DNA of 64,000 nt from the NCBI RefSeq assembly GCF_910594005.1, contig NC_057845.1, positions 3,596,001 to 3,660,000 on the forward strand. The letters run 5' to 3'. The DNA comes from Cervus elaphus. Its lineage: Eukaryota > Chordata > Mammalia > Artiodactyla > Cervidae. A program made the position numbers and the translations under genes. Within the stretch, counting starts at the first letter, position 1. Each line of letters opens with the position of its first letter. Under the pieces are notes generated by a model. The model was given only the letters and a program-made list of their open reading frames with translations. It did not search any database and was not told the origin of the DNA. Below, piece after piece: positions 12,806 to 25,206 of the stretch.

Positions 12806-13751
12806 CTCATTGATTCAACACGACAGTGTAAGACTCAGGAGAGCACGCACATTAGTCCATCCTGTACACGACTGTTCCAACAGTCTGTATCGCTAGAACA
12901 GGCGCTAGAAATAGCTGTTAAATAAACTACCGTACCTCCTCCCAAGGGGGCCTCTTGCTTACCTACTCCCAGTTTTACCCCCAGGGACATGAAGTTTCCT
13001 ATTTTCTCTAATACAGCTTGAAGCCGCTTTTCATGTACAACATAGCTCACTATCAGGGTAATGACTGTAACACCGAAACAACATTTCAGTGTAGGTGTTC
13101 TCTGTCCCTGTTTCACGTAGTGCCAAAATGCGGCTTACACTAAGACTACAGTTGAAAAGAATCCAGAATTCACTTAATAGAAGTGAAACTAAATAGATCA
13201 TGTACTTCAGGAATAGGAATTCCTCACGGACACAATCATTAATGTTAAACTCGGACTGTTGTAATAATCTGCTGCTAAGATATACTATTATCCAAAAAAT
13301 TTACACTAAACAATACTTTAAAAAGAAAGCTCATCCTAAACAAAATTAACACCTAATTAGGTTAAAATTTTGAACTACTGTTCATTACTGGAACTGCTGG
13401 TGTTCAGGCTACCGAAGACGACGACTTAGGGAGAAGCCAATAGCTAACTTCAAATGTTTACAGGGCTACTATGTAAAAGATAGGCATGTTTTGATTGGAC
13501 CCTAAGACTTAGACTGGAATCAAAAGATAAAAATTACAGAGAAACAGAGCCTTGATGTATAACAAAAACACACTTCTGAAAATTACAGCCTTGATGTATA
13601 AACAAGAACACATTTCTGAAAATTACAGCTACATGAAAGTGAAACAGGCTGCCTTGTGAAGCACTAACCTTCCCATCACTCAAAATGCACAGACATGGGG
13701 TAACCATCAGATCACGCCTTGGACCGGGTGGAAGGTCAGACCTGTCCCAGG

Positions 13752-13878
13752 CACAAAATACTGGAGTGGGCTCTCATTTCCTCTTCCAGGGGATCTTCCT
13801 GGCCCAGGGACGGAACTTGCGTCTCCTGCATTGGCTGGCTGATTCTCTAGCACTGTTGTCACCTGGGAAGGCCCCTAA
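13752..13878 (-). mobile_element. Bov-tA SINE 5'-half fragment
   Basis: Antisense of the head and middle of the SINE: actggagtgggctctcatttcc, ggggatcttcctggcccagggac, then tctcctgcattggctggc and cacctgggaaggccc. The tail portion is missing. Confidence 0.8.
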
Positions 13879-14455
13879 AGCCCCTGCTGAGATTAAATTC
13901 CAATACTACTCTGGGACCACTAATCATTCTGAAGGATACTTGGAAGTAAAATGGCATTTTTAAAAACACTCCAATTGCACGGTGGTGAGGAATACATTGA
14001 CTAGGAGTAAAGTCTGGTGGTGGTGCCTAGATTTATACTAAGGCAACAGCTGTTTTACCCACTGTCGTTTTTGCAATGATCCCCTGAAAAGGTCCCTGGG
14101 AAACCCAAGGCTCCTCAGATCACAATTTGAAACCTGCAGTTCTAAGGACTCTAATGGGCAAAGTTGCTATAATAAACAAAGAGCAAGGAGATGAGGAAAA
14201 CAAAGGAAGAGCATCTCCACTTGCCCTTCAGCAGGGTTATTTAAGCTAAGAATTCACGGGAGTACAATGAACAGCACCATCAGTCAATAACCAGTGTTTA
14301 ATTGAACACATGTTCATCCCAGAAGAGAAGCCTGCCAACAGAACTACCTCATAAACTAGACTCCCCGGCAGACACAGTTTTGAACCAGTGGTGCATGCAG
14401 CTACCACTACAACACCCTCATGTCCCACCAGAAAACCATACAGAATACACAGTAT

Positions 14456-14599
14456 TTTTTTTTTAAACGTTTTTTATTTGGCTGCACCAGGTCTTAGTGG
14501 CAGCATGTGGGATCTAGTTCCCTGACCAGGAATGGAACCTGGGCCCCCTGCACTGGGAGAGCGGAGTCTTAAGCTACTGGACCACCAGAGAAATCCCCA
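14456..14599 (-). mobile_element. CHR-type SINE
   Basis: The antisense copy starts with its A-tail (t-rich, 14456-14464), then ggctgcaccaggtcttagtgg, ctagttccctgaccagg and cttaagctactggaccacca. This is a typical cetartiodactyl tRNA-derived SINE with its head at the right end. Confidence 0.75.
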
Positions 14600-16489
14600 G
14601 AAATTCACAACACTTAATGGCATACAGCACCCACCTACATCTCAGCTTTCTCACTCTACAAAGAGTAGCCCAATTCCTGGGAGCAAGGAGGATTTAGGGA
14701 AGACAGAACCAAGTCAGAAAACTGGCAAAGCCTGTGAAAATGTAAATGTAAAAGCCTTTCCCTATCTTTGCTGCACCTTAATTCTAAGGTTTCTCTCCTT
14801 AAAATAATTTCCTTAAACTTTACATTTCCAAATAGAGAGACTTGTGCCTGGAAATTCTGCATTGAGATTCTCACAGCAGTTGGAAAAACAAAATCTGTGA
14901 GCACCTTCCAACAGAAGAAACCAGGTTCCAAGGAAGCTCTGTCACTGACAGTCCTGGGTTAGAAAAGAGAACAGACACCACTTACCTCAAGCAGGTGGTG
15001 AAGGGCCAGCCCTGCAAAACATCCACAGAGCCCAACTCTGGGTATGAGTCCATGGAAACTGTTTCATCAAATATTTTTTATGACTCAAGAAAATCTCTTT
15101 GCCCCACAATTTATTGAATCAAGAGTTGCAGTCCTCCCGGTAATTAAGTATTAAAACTGTTAAGTACAGAAGCTATTTTAAAATTCTGAATAAAATTCAG
15201 TAAGGACAAATGTAGAACACTAAAAAAAAAAATCTTTTTAATGTAAAGATATATAAAAACATGCTGGAACATGATTATACTTATCTACAATGGACTATTA
15301 TATACGATATAACTTGTAGGTTAAGTGGCTAGAAAAATAACTCTTATAAAACTTTTAAAGGTCAAAGAGAGAAAATACTTTTGAGATCTTAACTGCTCTA
15401 CTACTTGGCCCATGAATCATATTTAACAGATCATTTTTTTAAAAAGATGTACAATAACTATCAACAAAGACTCAACAGACTTTAAAAGGCAGAGAAGAGG
15501 ATGGGAGAAGAGTCAGGAACCAATACACATCCAGTGTAGCAGGAAAGTAAATACTGTAACGCTGTGAAAAACTATTTCTTTTTCTATGCCTCTGCTGTGT
15601 GCTTCACAAAGCCGAAAATACCTCAAAATTTTAAAATATCGTTAAATATATTCACAGTTCAGACATTCCAAGTGGTCATTTAGCCATTAAAGCAAAAGCA
15701 CCCTAAGAGCTGCTGAAGTATGTGTTAAGTGAAAAAGCCTTCATGATTATGAGATTCAATGTTTTACACAATCATCTTTTATGGGAAACAATTATCGTGG
15801 GGGGGGGGGCGTCTAGAAATCTCTGCTGGGGAACAACTTTAAAATAATCTTAATGGCATAAATCAGCTGTAAGAGAGAAGGTGCAGACATTCACATCTGG
15901 AAAGGGAGTGAGAATAAATTGGATAGATCTCCCATAAATACAACAGTCTGTGGGTATCAGAAATATAGGTTGAACCTTGTGAAACTGCCATTTGGGGAGA
16001 ATCAAGCAGTTCAAATAGTGACTATTTCCTAAGGTTCAACCTCTATTTACCCACCCACATTCCTCTCCAAGTGTCTTCCTCAGGACAAGGATTTCCAAGT
16101 CGCTCACCAGGTGATCCACCTCCAAAAGAAATGCCACAGGGTAAGAGACAGAGTCCCCGCCCTTCAGAGGGCTGTGAGGCAGACTGCAGACACAGGTAAG
16201 TAACTAACAAAAGGGAAGGGGGAACACTCTTGAGGGGGCCTGGGCGAGGTTAGAGCTGGCAGACTTCAGCCAGACTCTGAGGGCTGAGCACCTCTTCAAG
16301 ACAGCGCAGGGTTAGCCAGGGTCCTCTCGGAGCATGTGTAGGATAACAAGTTCAACAAGCAGCAGCTTCTGATGGAATCTGCGTTTGGGACGGAATCCGC
16401 GTGGGCACTTTCCTCAGTACAGGTGGAAGCCTTGCTTTCCCACTCACGGCTGTTTTCTGCCTAGAACATTTAGGAGTTCAGTTTCTTCA

Positions 16490-16858
16490 AACACACTTTT
16501 GGTAAAAACGTAAACTTTCTGGAAGACCATTTGGCAATATATATTAGTTTAAAATATGTACACCTTCAATCCTAGTCACCTCTAGGAAATTAAGAAAACT
16601 ACAATATCCATGCACAAGAATTTAGCTACCAAAATACCACAAAATTATCAGGCTAGTGAAGAGATGGAAACATAGTTGTCCATTAACAGGAGTCTGGTTC
16701 AATAAATTATTTTCACTGATTGAACAAGTACTATGCAGTCATTAAAAAAGTGTTGATCCTAATATCCTTAAATACTGACATAAAAGTATTTTAATAAAAT
16801 AAAGAAAAAAATCAGCATGTAGGGTCAATACACAGCTTTTTCCAGAAGAAAAAAGTAC

Positions 16859-16899
<41 letters not shown>

Positions 16900-17040
16900 C
16901 TTCTACATGAATATACACCTAAATTGTATTAGTTTTCTTTAAGCACTAAGATGAGAGTATTCCAGTCTCTTCTTTTTACACTTTCATTACATTATCTAAT
17001 TTCTCTTACACTTAAAATGAAAAGGTGTTTTAAAAACAAA
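16490..17040 (+). mobile_element. Old L1 (L1M-type) 3' region
   Basis: Forward matches to the 3' end of mammalian L1: ctggaagaccatttggcaat, gttcaataaattattttcac and tactatgcagtcattaaaaaag. The A/T-rich tail is interrupted by the TA microsatellite at 16862. It is diverged and the boundaries are approximate. Confidence 0.6.
16862..16898. repeat. (TA)n microsatellite
   Basis: About 18 uninterrupted TA units; probably polymorphic. Confidence 0.95.
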
Positions 17041-17069
17041 CTTTTAGGATGGGTGTGAAGGGCAAATTC

Positions 17070-17073
<4 letters not shown>

Positions 17074-17102
<29 letters not shown>
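17074..17102. repeat. (GT)n microsatellite
   Basis: About 14 GT units, directly abutting the LTR-like element that follows. Confidence 0.95.
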
Positions 17103-17106
<4 letters not shown>

Positions 17107-17860
17107 AAGTTTTATTAAAGTATAAGGGAGACAGAGAAAGCTTCTGACACAGACATCAGAAAGGGGTAGAAAGAGTACTTGCTAGTGTTAGCAATGGGGT
17201 TATACACTCGCCAATGAATCCAAAGAATGTCTGGAGGTTGTAAAGGCCTCACCAGACCTAGTCCCATAATTTACATTTTAAGATAAAAGAATTAGCCAGA
17301 AAGTTTAATCCAGAGACTGTCCTCAGGTAGGATACATTATTGTTATATAATCCTTGTAAAGACCAGAACTACTCCCATAATTTATGTTTTAAGATAACAG
17401 AATTAGCCAGAGGGTTTAATCCAGAGACTGTCCTCAGGCAGGATACATTATTATTATATAATCCTAAGGAATGTAGAGGAAAAAAAGTAAAAAGTTTGTC
17501 CTTTCTTCCTCCTTGAGTGTTCCAGACCTCTCTCCTTGGGGACCCCTAGACTTATCAACCTGCCTAGGAAATGACTCCTTCATTCCCCCCTTTTCTTTTA
17601 GGAGAATTATGTTGCCAAGGGAAAGGGGTGTCATTTTCGTTCCATAGCTACTTCCTGCTGTTTCGGGGCGTGGTCCCTAAGTTGTTATGGCAACATATTC
17701 TCCTAACCCTCATATTTCGGGTTTTAAGAAGAATTTCTTCCCCTAAGCCTATGCCAACTGTTATCTTCTTAGATGCCACAGCTGTGAATTCTGTGTCAAA
17801 GCCTTGAAACTATGCCTCAACACTGGGAACTCCACTGACTCCATATCCATATCCATTTAA
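17103..17860. mobile_element. Putative ruminant endogenous-retroviral LTR (solitary)
   Basis: A block of about 760 bp of unique-looking sequence that I recognise as resembling a recurrent ruminant LTR element (phrases such as ccttggggacccctagactt and gttgccaagggaaaggggtg). It carries a direct internal duplication of 111 bp (17251-17473). No gag, pol or env frame flanks it, so if it is an LTR it is solitary or a fragment. Orientation and exact ends were not determined. The family assignment rests on memory of similar sequences, not on a search. Confidence 0.5.
17251..17473. repeat. 111-bp tandem duplication inside the LTR-like element
   Basis: Two direct copies, 17251-17361 and 17362-17472, aligned on accaga, cccataattta, agaattagccaga, tttaatccagagactgtcct and aggatacattatt. 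They differ at scattered positions. Such duplications are common in retroviral U3 enhancers. Confidence 0.9.
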
Positions 17861-18573
17861 AATATTTTAACAATCAGGGTGGTTCAGAGAGAGAGAGCTT
17901 TTCAGGGTTTACTCAAACAGCCTTGCAAACTGTACTTCCAGCAACATGAGTGCTTACAACTGGCTGCTCCATCTTTGGGGAATGAGAGGGAAAACTGGAT
18001 CCCTGAGACTCTGATCTCAGATCTCTGATCTGAGTCTCGAATCAGGGCAGACCAAAGAGATGCAACAGGGAAAGGCCAAGTGTGGCCTTGGAAAACACAA
18101 CAGCCAAGAAAAGCAAGAGAATGAGAACAGTTAAGACAAGCTGCCCATTCTACGGCCAGGCAGCCAGGACTGAGATTCTCAAGGATCTAGGAAAGCTAAC
18201 ACCAAAATGTATTCTTTGGATGACATGAAGAAAATAGAAAGAACCCAGGGAAGAATGGAAGGAAAAAAAATCAGAGGGGTGAGTGTCCAACGACTGCCAA
18301 GTTCAGCGCAGATGAACGCTGTGCCAATGGCAGAGTGCAAATAGTAAAGTCGAGTCATGGTCCGCAGCACGGTCGAATGCGCGGGCATAAAAGGGTTAGC
18401 TGCAAGATCGGCACCATGCCTTTCAATCACAAACTGGACTTACCTTAAATGCAGCGGGCGTTCAAAGGACCCCTACAGCTAGTCCGTGCAGAGACATCAA
18501 TATCAGCGTTGGTGTCAAAGGTTATAAATGAATAAATTTAAAGAATGAGCAAGAAGGAAGCCGTGATTACAAG

Positions 18574-18692
18574 AGAACCAGGGAATGGCTACCCACTCCA
18601 GAATTCCTGCCTGGAGAATCCCATGGACAGAGGAGCCTGGTGGGCTACAGCTCATGGGGTCGCAGAGAGTCAGACACGACTGAGTGAAACAC
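18574..18692 (+). mobile_element. Bov-tA SINE fragment
   Basis: Middle and tail of the SINE in forward orientation: gggaatggctacccactccag, gcctggagaatcccatggac, then gagtcagacacgactgag. The tRNA-like head is absent. Confidence 0.85.
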
Positions 18693-18728
18693 AGGAAATC
18701 ACTATTGTTGGCTTTTCATGTGTCTGGG

Positions 18729-18964
18729 TTATCCGTAAACACGGGCCTCTCTGGTGGCTCTGACGGTAAAGCAATCTGCCTGCAATGCAGGAGACCCAAG
18801 TTCAGTCCTTGTGTTAAGAAGAGCCCCTGTAGAACAGCTACCTACTCTAGAATTCCTGCCTGGAGAATTCGAACAGAGGAGCCTGGCGGGCCCCAGACCA
18901 TGGGGTCACAAAGAGTTGAACACGATTGACCAACTAACACTTTTCTTTTCACTTATCAGTAAAC
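18729..18964 (+). mobile_element. Bov-tA SINE with imperfect target-site duplication
   Basis: Nearly complete SINE at 18743-18950 with the head ctctctggtggctctgacgg and tail gttgaacacgattgacc. It is flanked by ttatccgtaaac (18729-18740) and ttatcagtaaac (18953-18964), a 12-bp duplication with one mismatch. Confidence 0.85.
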
Positions 18965-19149
18965 TTGACTAGTTCAACCACAATGCAGTTTTGTTCCTTA
19001 ATAAACCCACTTGTGTCCAAGGTCTCAACTCAAAAAGGAAGGTCATTCAGAGGTCACTTAAGGGCCAAAGTGGGGGCTCGTTTGCCCATACCCAACCATT
19101 CCCTTTGTGATTCGGGTAAGTCAAAGGAAAAGGGCGGAATCCCCATAGC

Positions 19150-19315
19150 ACTGCTCTAGATCTCATCAGAATCATCTGGGGAGCCTTTAAAAGGGAGAAG
19201 CCTGCGTCTCACCCTCAGATATGCTGATTCAGTTAGACTGGGGGTTCAAAAACCTTGGGCATCGTCATTTTTCAGAGCACACCATGTGTGAACAAAGGTG
19301 AGAATCACATTCTAG
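19150..19315 (+). mobile_element. MER5A-like hAT-Charlie remnant
   Basis: Contains catcagaatcatctggggag, atatgctgattcagttagac and a gtgagaatcaca end, matching the general MER5A pattern (atcacctgggg..., tgattcagt..., gagaaccac). It is ancient and partial. Confidence 0.65.
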
Positions 19316-20384
19316 TAGGAAGTTGGCTGGCTTCTCATCACTCTAAAGATGAATGATCCTGGCTGAACTATAGTTAACAGGATTTTCAGCAATGCTCTCC
19401 GCCAACTTTAAGCAACATAAAAGTTCCACTCTTCTCACAATAATAATGGGGCCCTCCCTGAATGTGAAATTACAATTTTAATAGGTGACTACTTGTGGTT
19501 AATACTACCTGAAAAGGTGGAGAAATGCCAAAATTGAGGTATCCATGGTTCCTATTCTGAGAACACTCAAAACCCACAATCCTTTTAAAACTGACGGATT
19601 TCCATTTCTGTCCTCCTCGTTCCCCCTCCAGACGCACTTACAGATGAATAAAAGATGGGAATCAAGAAGATTGGCAGGAGTCCTGGTTACCATGGCAGCA
19701 AGCAGATGAAATGCCACAGCTCATGAAACTGATAGTGAGAGCAGGCATCAGGTGGACAGCATGGAGCGGCACCTGTCTTATTGACTGCTCTCCTTCATGC
19801 ACAATTCAGAGCACGGCCTTCGCCTTATATTTCAACCGTTCAGGGAGCAGGAGGGGGATGCAGCACTGGAATGACAGAGAGACCAAGGAGGTAAGAATCA
19901 GCAAAGGACTCTGATAGCAGAGAACAAGGATTATCAGAAGAGTTAGTTTAGCTTCCGTGAGCCTTCTATGTGTCACTCTATGTATGGGTTTAGCAAAAAT
20001 ATCAGCCGACAGGTTTAAGGGAAATTTTTTAAAAATACGCCTCGAAGAGAGGCAGAAACGCAGGCTTTGGCAAGAGAGCCAGATTTGCGTATCTTGCTGA
20101 ACAACAGACCAAAACCATTACTATCCTGCAGGGGTGCTTAATTCAAGCGGTGAAAGGAAGGTTCTTATGGGACTACACTGCTCTAAAGAGAAGAGAAGAG
20201 AAAGGGCTTAAAAGCACAGAGGAATTCAAGAAATCAAAGCACCCTTTGAGAGTCAGCTACTTCCAAGGAAAAGTGTGCCTTTCTTTCCCTAATCCTGTGA
20301 GTCTCTCACTCCACATACATCTTGCGAGTGCCATTATTCAGGACACCCTCTTCCCCAATCAAGCCTCTTCAAGGTGGCTTTCTG

Positions 20385-20462
20385 TTCCATCATCACCAGA
20401 TGCTGGAGAGCCAAAGAACCTGGCACACGGGATGCAGTCGACAAATGTCTGATGAATACGTA
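20385..20462 (+). mobile_element. L2 or MIR 3'-end fragment
   Basis: aacctggcacacgggatgca, then acaaatgtctgatgaatacg, resembles the shared L2/MIR terminus (cctggcacatagtaggt...aataaatgtttgttgaatga). It is short and weak. Confidence 0.5.
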
Positions 20463-21662
20463 CATCAGAGAATATGTGGAAAGATAGATGGAAGTTACTA
20501 GCTGTACTTAATTCAACTAGAATGGAAAAAAGGCTTCAACTAAAAAATGAAATAAAATGCAAGGAGAAAAAAGATCTTCACTGCAAAAAGGAAAAGAGCA
20601 CACACACATATGTATACAACTATACATTATATACATACTGTATGTATGTAAAGGTAGAGACGCATAAGAGAGTTAAGCATATCTTGTTAGTCAAAATCAG
20701 AGATGTACAGTCAAGGAACTAGGAACAAACAGGTGGAGGGTGGAAATAAAGACACAATGGGAGACTCATAAAGGTGCCTCCAAACTCCTGAAGATTCTTG
20801 GAATGCAAAAAAACCAGTGGACATTCAACTCTTAGAGTGTACCAGAGAACATTACAACAAAACTCCAAACACCTATGGAACACCTATGAAAACTGTTAAT
20901 GAGTCAGCAAGCCCCATGTAGAGACAATAGTATTTTACAGCATATCTGCTATAGGGCATGACAATAAAATCTCAAATGAGAGCTAGAAGGAGTAAAATCC
21001 AAAGTTAACGACAGACCTCATTCTGTTGTATTTTTTTCCTGTCAGCCTAAAACCAGCAGCATCTACCCTGGAGTACTGCCTTCAAACTTGGAGGTCACAT
21101 ATAAAAGTTGTCTAACTCTTAAGGTAAGCGGAATTTCTCAGCTCCCACTGTGCTTCTGGTTGACAACATGTTCTTTTAGGATAAGGCAGAAATGGGCAAC
21201 AGGCCCTGAAATTTCGAGCTTCAAAAGCTAAGAGTGAATAACAGGATTCCCCAGCAAGTTGGGAGGACTCAACAGAAGCATATTACACCCCCTCTTGAAA
21301 ACCTATGAGAACTCCTGTAAAACAGTGTTGTTGTTAACACACAACTCTATGAGAATGAGGGAGAGGAGGGGAAAACAGCAATATGACTTTAGGAAAAAGA
21401 AAGCAAGTGGAGAAAAAGCACCAGTGGGGAAAATCAAGAGTCAACCATGTTTACACTGTAGAATTCCCCCCAAAGTCGTGGGGACTGGCAACACTGAGTA
21501 CAGCTCTGAAAATGGGGGTGAGTTGGGAACGAAAATAAAATTGCTTGAAAGTTTATGGAGTAGTTGGATCCCTAGATGCATGTTTGGAGGCTGATTCTCT
21601 GGAGTGGATAAAACAAAGAAGTACATGGACTGGAGGACCCAGGTACAGCTGTAAGAGGCAGT

Positions 21663-21866
21663 ATCATGCACACTCAGTTGTGTCTGACTCTTTGCAATCC
21701 CATGAACTGTAGCCCTCCAGGCTCCTCTGTCCAGGGGATTCTCCAGGCAAGAATACTGGAATGGGTTGCCATTTCCTCCACTAAGAGATCTTCCCAACCC
21801 AGGGATCAAACCCACATCTCATGTCTCCTGCATTGTCAGGCGGATTCTTTTACCACTGTGCCAGTA
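21663..21866 (-). mobile_element. Bov-tA type SINE
   Basis: Full-length antisense copy: cactcagttgtgtctgactc, caggggattctccaggcaag, tcttcccaacccagggatca, then gcggattcttttaccactg. Confidence 0.9.
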
Positions 21867-22185
21867 AGTACTCAAGAAACAATGGAATGTGCCACAGAGA
21901 ACACAAACTAGCCTGAAGAGACACCTGCTAGCTAAATCTGAAAACATCTGAGCAAAACAATGACAGTAATGAATCATAACCTACTAGACAAGGTAATACA
22001 TGAGTTCAAACTGATAAATAAATGGGGAAAAGAGGAAATTCTTGATTTCAGTATAGTTAAAAAAGAAAAAAGAAAAATCACTGTTTTACACCACCACAGG
22101 AATAACTTGCTCAGGCAAGAATTATCAGTGGATGCTAAAACTATGGGCAAAGTTTGATGAGGAATAGTACGTTATTTATGTGAAC

Positions 22186-22379
22186 TCTGTGAAAGCCACT
22201 CAGTCATGTCCAGCTCTTTGCGACCCCATGGTCTATATAGTCCACGGAATTCTCCAGGCCAGAATACTGAAGTGGGTAGCCTTTGCATTCTCCAGGGGAT
22301 CTTCCCAACCCAGGGATCAAACCCAGGTCTCCTGCATTGCAGGCGGATTCTTTACCAGCTGAGCTATCAGGGAAGCCCA
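22186..22379 (-). mobile_element. Bov-tA type SINE
   Basis: Antisense copy ending in the well-preserved head (ctttaccagctgagctatca, then gggaagccc). It is the last ruminant SINE before the 12.6-kb SINE-free block that holds SLC5A3. Confidence 0.9.
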
Positions 22380-22669
22380 AATTAGAGTTTATTAGGGAGA
22401 TAAATACAGTTATCTCCCCCACAGCTTACTTATTACCAAAAGGGAAAATGTTAACTAGACAGTGGAGAGACGTAGTAGGTACCACTTGAATCAAGTATCA
22501 AAGTTAATGTCAACAATAATGAGACAACACATCACACACCTCCCAATGTGAGGCTTTGTGGACCTATTATTATTGCTTATGTTGTAGTCAAAATGTAGCC
22601 CAAAATGCAGTGAGTCAAGTCATGAGGAGAACAGCCCTAAATAGGAGTGGAATTCACGAAATGACTGGC

Positions 22670-23135
22670 ATTTAAACTTCAAAAATATCAGTACTACAAA
22701 GACAAAAAGAACAGCTGAGAAACTATTTCAGACTACAAGAGATAGACATTAAAGCTAAATGCAATGAACTGGTTTCCAAAGTTTAAAAAAAAAAAAAAAA
22801 AAGTTGCTATAAAAGACATTTAACAGAGTAACATCTAAATAAAGACTTTAGCTTAAAATATTGTATCACTGTTTTCATATTTCGATAATTATGATTATAT
22901 GGGTGACTGTCCTTGTTTTAAGAACTATATCCCCAAGTACCAAAGGGTAAAGGAGAGTGAGGTCTGCAACTTATGTTTTCAAATGGTTCACAAAAGTGAT
23001 GAGAGAAATGACAATGCAGCTGCGGCCAAATGTTAACTACTATAAGTCTGGATGAAAATGATTCCTGGGTTCTTCACACTATCGTTACAACTGTCCTACA
23101 ATCTGCAATTATTTCAGAATTAGAAGTGAAAACAC
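22670..23135 (+). mobile_element. Old L1 3' UTR fragment
   Basis: The forward phrases gacattaaagctaaatgcaa, ttacaactgtcctacaatct and gcaattatttcagaattaga match the 3' UTR style of L1M elements. An internal A-run lies at 22783-22801. It ends about 200 bp beyond the inferred SLC5A3 cleavage site. Confidence 0.55.
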
Positions 23136-23344
23136 TGAGCATATTTTTATTTACTCCATGTTTTATATTCTCAGTTAATACTTGCTAGTTCATGCTTACC
23201 AAGGTAAAGAAGAGCAAAAAATGGTAGGGGAAACGCACTGGAACACTTTATGAGCCAAGAGAAAAGGAACTGAGACACAGCCTCTTGAGGACGGACGTGC
23301 GTTCGTACTGAAAATACTCAGTCGCAGAAATGTAAATTTTTCAT

Positions 23345-23350
23345 TTTATT
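23345..23350 (-). terminator. SLC5A3: Distal poly(A) signal of SLC5A3 (AATAAA)
   Basis: TTTATT on the plus strand gives AATAAA on the transcribed strand, so cleavage would fall at about 23320-23335. The resulting 3' UTR (about 8.7 kb) agrees with the very long SLC5A3 mRNA known in human (over 11 kb). Unique, SINE-free sequence begins here and runs to the CDS. Assigned by position and length, not by transcript evidence. Confidence 0.6.
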
Positions 23351-25200
23351 CAAAGTCGGTACAGAAGTGCTAACGTTTCCATAAAATAATTACTATACTT
23401 CAGTTACAGGACAAAATACCACAGAAAGGAATATACTTTGCAAGAAATGTAGTTCATCTTAAGTTTCCAAATACTTTTAAAGGCTAATGCAGCAGCTGGC
23501 AAAGTAACACACAGTACACAAAGAACAGTGTATTTTACAGAGTCAGTAATGAAAACTGACAGCTCTTTAGCAGATTTGCTTAATTTTTTTTCATTTTTTT
23601 TAAACAATAACACTTTTAAAAACACATTAAACCAAGATCATACATGTCTACAATTTAAAAAATCAGATTGTATACAATAGGTTAGAATAGTCAAGTTAGA
23701 ATTGTCATGTATGGTTAACAATCCTAAATCTACAATTTCAATTGTATGCCTTTCAATATGGAAGTTACCTGGTTTATACCAAATTCTACTTTCTATTCGC
23801 AACTAAAACATTGTACAATGAGATGGACTTGATAAGTCAAACCTTAAAAAAAAAAACAAAAAACACTGCAGACAATGAAGCGTACACTGGAAAATCAGTT
23901 TACAAGTCAAAAAACTCACCAATAACTCAACAACTCCATTTAAGATCACATTTGGTCTACAATGCGTAAGTGACGAAGCAATCCATGTACACAACACACA
24001 CCCCAGTGCACAGACTGGGCTCTCACAGAACATGTGAACAAAGCTTTAAGAGGCAGGACGCTGGGAAAAACATTTTTCAATGTAGACATCTGTTAAAAAT
24101 GCGTTAATACTTACATATCAAAATTACTAGATAGAAGGCAGCAGTACTCTGCTGACATTTGGCTTAAAAATAAAGGAATGAATGAAGCAATTTCACAGGA
24201 TATTAGAAAAGGAATTGGTTTTCTTCTTGAAGAAGACTACTAACTTTTGCACAGCAACTATTTTTGATATCCACCTTATCAAAAAAAAAGGAGCAGCAGC
24301 AGCACTGAGAAACAGAACATAGTTCACATGTGATCGCCAACACAGGTCCAGGCAACACAGACGGGACGGCCAAGCAAACAAAGGGCGCATCCTCACTTCA
24401 TCTCTGAACTGTCGGCAACCCATCAACTGAAGCGACAGTGGTGGGGGAGCAGGGCAACAGATTCCATACCATCATCTGACACGAACGTAATAGGTCATTA
24501 TTTAAAAAGAAAGTAATAAAGCTTTTGCATTTTAACAACCCCACAGAAAAGTTCATGAGCAAAAAAGACTAGTTGATCTGTTTGCCACTCAAAAGAGATC
24601 TCACAGTGAAATTAGAAAGTTCTAATTGTACATATTTACACTGCTACAACCACCTAGTTCACCTAGACTAATTAAAGCAATTTTTCATGGAAATTAGAAA
24701 TGAAAGATATTCTGCCAAAGGAATCTTCAAAAGCATCCTTTAAGTTGTTAAAAACAATTTTAGACTTAAAAACAAAATTTAAAGGTACAGAGCCCATTCT
24801 ATATAGTATACAGGACTAACAGGTTATTACTGCTTTGCCTTATCACACATGGCTAAGCCAAAGATGTTCCTCAAACTTCTCATTTTCCCTGTATTTCTCA
24901 TTCCTCTCCTCAACTCCACCAAAGCCTGAGGTGCTACATTCTCAAAAACTGCTGTAGGGACACACTTGCTGGCTTTTTGCTGTAGGCCATACTCTCTCCC
25001 TCAAAGTGCTCAGGTTAATTCTTCTAAACCATGTTCCATTAGTCTACACCAGCTTGAATCTTCATTCCATATTATTATTAAAATTGACTACCCCTAATAT
25101 AAATATATGAAACAGAGGAGAGTGGGAAAAAGGTAGTCACTTCTCTCCATTCTGAGTTTTCCTATCTTTTGACGTATGGGCAAGATCCAAGAGAGATGTA

Positions 25201-25206
25201 TTTATT
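25201..25206 (-). terminator. Possible internal poly(A) signal
   Basis: AATAAA on the minus strand (tttatt on plus) inside the SLC5A3 3' UTR; a candidate for a shorter isoform. The hexamer alone is weak evidence in AT-rich DNA. Confidence 0.3.

Larger units (their letters stand above)
8533..23329 (-). other. MRPS6: MRPS6 intron 1, part downstream of SLC5A3
   Basis: Intronic DNA between the SLC5A3 3' end and MRPS6 exon 2. Repeats are listed separately. Between them I see no gene: 8.7-11.5 kb, 14.6-16.4 kb and 19.3-21.6 kb hold only short chance open frames. Within 9040-10080, phrases such as gagcttacaatctaatgaagac and gtcactcagcaatcttgcc look like an old mammal-wide interspersed repeat that I cannot assign to a family. 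Confidence 0.8.
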
